A model generated the notes under the pieces. That model was not told the DNA's origin and did not search any database. It saw only the letters and a list, made by a program, of their open reading frames with translations. From DATKLL01 sp035542475 (GTDB taxonomy: Bacteria > Desulfobacterota > Syntrophia > Syntrophales > UBA2185): a DNA stretch of 64,000 nucleotides. Each line of letters begins with the position of its first letter. The stretch's first letter is position 1. A program made the position numbers and the translations under genes. This document shows, piece by piece, positions 61,120-64,000 of the stretch. The DNA is taken from NCBI GenBank assembly GCA_035542475.1, contig DATKLL010000053.1, positions 7,986 through 71,985 of the forward strand. The letters are read 5' to 3'.

Positions 61120-63423
61120 TCACTTTAATGATAGTTCTTGGTAGGTATCAAGACACTTAAAATAAGCCTTCTTCAGTTCTTCCCATTCCGGATAAATAAA
61201 AAGAGCTTCGCTTAGCGCCTTCGAGACATCTGTAACATGAAAATGTTGTAGATGGGTTGCCTGATTATGGATTTCCTGCCCATAATGCCTTCCATCCCAT
61301 GTGCAATAGAAGCAATCTGCGTTGACTAATCGGATGGCTCTATTGATTTCATAACAAAGTTGTTTATCCCAGCGTTGCCTGAAACAGCGAAGGATTTCAC
61401 TTGTTAATTGTTCTTTTTTGTCCGAAGCAAGAGATGAGTAGTTTATCAATTCGCAATGTGAATATGTTAATCGGCAAAATGGCAATGTGATACCTTCTTC
61501 TAACCAGGGCGGATCCATCGATCGGATGATATTTGTGTAATGCTCTTCGAAGGAATATTTGTAGTTTCTCGTCAAGTTTCTGATAAAGAGCTGATCGTCA
61601 AGTTGAATGATTTTCCCCATCAGAGAGACTTCTGCGAGTAAAAGATTATCATGTGCATAGGCATCTTTCCTGAAAGAGCGTGTTTTTCGGAGGGTCTCGA
61701 GCCTGAACAATCCATAAAAGGCATTACACATCATCAGTTCCCAGATGACATGAAGAAATCGTTCGCATGGGTCATCCTGATCCGCCTTGAAGGAATCATT
61801 ACCGGGACCCAAATATTTGGTATGATTTTGATAGACTTTCGATTTTGTATAAACGAGGGCAATAGAATCATCCTCTTGAATTTTTTCAAGGCACTTCCTT
61901 ATATATGATTTTTCCATGCGATCATCATAGGAGCCCCAGATAAAAAAGGGTGCTGATGACAGCTCGACAACACGAAAGAAGTTTTGGACGCCAATACAAC
62001 TGACGCGGTCATTTGTGGGAAAATATTTTATGCGATGGTCCAACATTTCATAATGAAGAGCGATCTCATGTACAAAGGGATCACTTCCGTGGTCGGAAAT
62101 AATGATTTCGAAATCATCAAAATCCTGTGATAAAATTGATTCAAGAGAATCGGCCAGCATGGTCCCTCCGCTATAAAGAGGAAATCCAATACTGACCGCC
62201 GGGACATGTCGGTGACACGAATGGATTGCTGGATTTGGAACAGAGACAAGCGGCATCTCCAAGGCATACCCTAATTGTTCCGCCAGAGAGCCGCATCGAT
62301 CATTGACGATATTTTTTATTTCAGATGACCACTCGTCAGGTGTCGGAAAACGTCCATAGCTCTGAGAGTTTAAACTCATTTCCAATATCTGTTTGACATC
62401 TTCCTCACAGTATCCGTCAATATTCAGAAACTCGAATATTTCTTGAATTTTGGATGGGCCGGATTGAATCTCCTCAAAATGAATGATCAGATATCTCTGT
62501 TTGTTCAATTTAGATATGACTTCAAGGATCCATTTATAAGTTTCCACCCATAGCCAGCAGATCTTTTCAATTTGGCTTAACCGTTTCCAGCTTAAATAGA
62601 ATTCAGAATTTTTTGAGGGTTGCAATCGTAAAGAATCATCAGGGTGTCCCTGGTAATAGTTTTGTTTCAAAGCGGAACGCACGAATTGATATGGATGACG
62701 CACCAAGACAAGAAATTTGGAATCAGGTAATTCTTGGGCTATGACATCCGCAAACGACGTCAGTGCAGGCGTAGTGTCTCCATGTGCTAAGTCATCTTTC
62801 AATGCTTCACTAATAAGAGGGAAGAGTATCTTTAAGACATCAGACTTATTAACATCGCCTCTCCTCGCCACAATTGATTCATTTCCCATTACAGGATTTG
62901 GATAGTGATGCAACCTGACTTTCTCGGACAAACTCAAGATCTTCGCTAATGTATGTGTTCCGCAACGTCCGGCAGAAAGCACAAAAAAAGCTTTAATTTT
63001 ACCCATTTCAGAGGCCAGATTATTTTTTTCACTATTTAAGATATGTGATACAGCTTCCTGGAATAATTTTTCAAGTTCCTGATCCCGAGGGTTTAGCCGG
63101 ATAGCCTCCCTTAAATAACTGATTATACTGGATGGTTGTCTCGATGATTGAAACATGTAATATAAGTTTATTAACGCATCTTTATACGTCGGATCAATGG
63201 AGAGGGCTTTTTCAAAAAGATCAGACGCGTGACTTGTCTCTCCTTCATAAAATAGGATAACACCGAGGTTGTTAAGAGCGTCTATATTCTGAGGATCCTT
63301 GGCAATAATCCTCTCAAAACAAACCCTCGCCTTACTCGTATTGTTTTCATTAAAAAAGCGTTCACCTTCCTGAAACAGCTTCTTTATATCGATTGCTTGT
63401 AAACCTGTGCTATTATTCTTCAT
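61120..63423 (-). CDS. Fusion: TPR + sulfotransferase + family 2 glycosyltransferase
   Basis: A 767-residue three-part protein. Residues about 15-125: TPRs. About 143-385: sulfotransferase fold with the PAPS 5'-phosphate loop AGRCGTHTLAK (151-161) and the 3'-phosphate region FLVLVRHPYQFVRSAL (R242, S250). About 407-620: GT2 domain (VSIGFPLYSGGTMLADSLES; ISDHGSDP; GSYDDRM as the D-x-D-like site). The C-terminus is not recognised. It may both transfer and sulfate a sugar on a bound protein. First gene of the tight sugar operon. Confidence 0.82.
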   Translation of the reverse strand: MKNNSTGLQAIDIKKLFQEGERFFNENNTSKARVCFERIIAKDPQNIDALNNLGVILFYEGETSHASDLFEKALSIDPTYKDALINLYYMFQSSRQPSSIISYLREAIRLNPRDQELEKLFQEAVSHILNSEKNNLASEMGKIKAFFVLSAGRCGTHTLAKILSLSEKVRLHHYPNPVMGNESIVARRGDVNKSDVLKILFPLISEALKDDLAHGDTTPALTSFADVIAQELPDSKFLVLVRHPYQFVRSALKQNYYQGHPDDSLRLQPSKNSEFYLSWKRLSQIEKICWLWVETYKWILEVISKLNKQRYLIIHFEEIQSGPSKIQEIFEFLNIDGYCEEDVKQILEMSLNSQSYGRFPTPDEWSSEIKNIVNDRCGSLAEQLGYALEMPLVSVPNPAIHSCHRHVPAVSIGFPLYSGGTMLADSLESILSQDFDDFEIIISDHGSDPFVHEIALHYEMLDHRIKYFPTNDRVSCIGVQNFFRVVELSSAPFFIWGSYDDRMEKSYIRKCLEKIQEDDSIALVYTKSKVYQNHTKYLGPGNDSFKADQDDPCERFLHVIWELMMCNAFYGLFRLETLRKTRSFRKDAYAHDNLLLAEVSLMGKIIQLDDQLFIRNLTRNYKYSFEEHYTNIIRSMDPPWLEEGITLPFCRLTYSHCELINYSSLASDKKEQLTSEILRCFRQRWDKQLCYEINRAIRLVNADCFYCTWDGRHYGQEIHNQATHLQHFHVTDVSKALSEALFIYPEWEELKKAYFKCLDTYQELSLK

Positions 63424-63492
63424 GGCCTAGATTGTTTAAAATTTAAAAAAGATTCTCCCTAAATAAATGCAGGACATTCATCTTTTCAATAG

Positions 63493-63516
63493 GCGCAGCA
63501 ATTATCGATTGTGCGC
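63493..63516. repeat. Hairpin between the radical SAM and TPR-sulfotransferase genes
   Basis: GCGCAGCAAT and ATTGTGCGC pair over nine bases with one bulge. On the plus strand a TCTTTTT follows, but no plus-strand gene ends here; on the minus strand no U-run follows. It may be a processing site or weak terminator. Confidence 0.35.
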
Positions 63517-63555
63517 TCTTTTTGCCTAATAATGCTCTCCATACGCATATGTTCT

Positions 63556-64000
63556 TTATTCTGCATTCAATTTCTTGCGGAGGGGATAAGGTGGATTCTG
63601 AAACCTCGCATCATGATACCAATGAGCCACTCCGGATGAAATGCATTCATTGCACAATGAATCAGCTTGCTTGCGTTCCCAAATTTCCTTTGAGGACATA
63701 TCAAATATATTTCCCAAAACGTGATCTGAATCATACCTAGTCATACCGCAGCAGAGCAGTAACTGCCCCGTTTCGTCAATAGCCAGACGGTCCCAGGCCG
63801 GGCAATAGGAATTATTGAATTCTTTCGTGATATAGTTTAACCCTTCATTCATATATTCGATAAAAAGGTCTTCTGAAAACTGCTTTATCCTGTTTTCTGG
63901 AAGGTTCCCTTTTAAATAATCCATCATTACATAAATATCCGTCAGAAGAGCAATTGAGGGGGTAAAGTTTATGCCTGGTCTGTTAAAATAGGAACGCGCG
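63556..64000 (-). CDS. Radical SAM/SPASM protein, C-terminal part (5' end outside window)
   Basis: The frame is open to the window edge, so the N-terminus, with the radical SAM CxxxCxxC, is not visible. The visible ~147 residues contain a SPASM-like cysteine set: SYCPAWDRLAIDETGQLLLC, CGMTRYDSDHVLGNIFD, SKEIWE, and SLCNECISSGVAHW, which would hold auxiliary iron-sulfur clusters. Such proteins modify peptides or sugars. The ATG at 63927 is internal, not the start. Confidence 0.8.
   Translation of the reverse strand, partial: ARSYFNRPGINFTPSIALLTDIYVMMDYLKGNLPENRIKQFSEDLFIEYMNEGLNYITKEFNNSYCPAWDRLAIDETGQLLLCCGMTRYDSDHVLGNIFDMSSKEIWERKQADSLCNECISSGVAHWYHDARFQNPPYPLRKKLNAE

Noticed and set aside
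63487..63524. Plus-strand terminator suggested by a hairpin followed by TCTTTTT
   Set aside because: No plus-strand gene lies upstream; kept only as a hairpin of unknown role.
1..64000. CRISPR arrays, insertion sequences, tRNA genes or prophage genes
   Set aside because: I looked for direct repeats, transposase motifs and tRNA-like arms and saw none I could support.

Overview
The window is one large flagellar biosynthesis locus (about bases 1-47,100) joined to a glycan / nucleotide-sugar locus (about 47,300-64,000). The cell is Gram-negative: P- and L-ring genes (flgI, flgH), the P-ring chaperone flgA and a lipoprotein signal on FlgH are all present. FlhF plus the MinD-like FlhG point to polar flagella. 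The hierarchy FleQ/FlrA-like regulator -> FlrB/FlrC -> sigma-54 genes -> FliA (sigma-28)/FlgM is of the Vibrio/Pseudomonas type. Moderate GC, single-copy compact operons, the csrA-fliW pair and the TPR-rich glycosyltransferases fit a Desulfobacterota (deltaproteobacterial, Syntrophia-like) or related lineage; this taxonomic placement is inference.

Layout. 1-5748: end of a FleQ/FlrA-like activator, an exported TPR protein, and the FlrB/FlrC two-component pair. 6034-12901: flgBC-fliEFGHIJ-motE-like operon behind a clear sigma-54 promoter. 13111-17081: fliK-flgD-flgE behind a second sigma-54 promoter, closed by a strong terminator. 17464-28861: fliLMNOPQR-flhBAFG-fliA, followed by a second FliL-like gene and a small secreted protein, behind a third sigma-54 promoter. 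28916-32213: a degenerate histidine kinase, then a leader that looks like a cyclic-di-GMP-I riboswitch preceded by a sigma-28-like promoter, feeding a small operon that ends in a second FliK-like protein and a stand-alone FlhB C-terminal domain (FlhX). 32455-37019: flgFGAHIJ behind a fourth sigma-54 promoter. 37112-41970: flgM-flgN-flgK-flgL-csrA-fliW behind a sigma-28 promoter. On the minus strand: flaG, a FliT/FlgN-like chaperone, fliS, fliD and one flagellin, with sigma-28 promoters before flaG, fliD and the flagellin.

47,296-64,000, all minus strand: two glycosyltransferases embedded in TPR arrays, an oxidoreductase-acetyltransferase fusion, a TPR-sulfotransferase-glycosyltransferase fusion, and a tightly coupled run of sugar-modifying enzymes (aminotransferase, cupin epimerase, three NAD-dependent epimerases/dehydratases, three methyltransferase-type proteins). 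It ends in a truncated radical SAM/SPASM gene. Its position next to the flagellin suggests flagellin glycosylation, but a surface polysaccharide role is equally open.

The regulatory picture readable from DNA alone is that structural hook-basal-body operons carry GG-N10-GC sigma-54 promoters, late genes carry T(A/C)AAG-N15-(G/A)CCGATA(A/T) sigma-28 promoters, the flagellin leader has a CsrA-type GGA hairpin plus a GGA-containing ribosome site (with csrA-fliW nearby), and a c-di-GMP sensor appears to gate the FliK2/FlhX operon.
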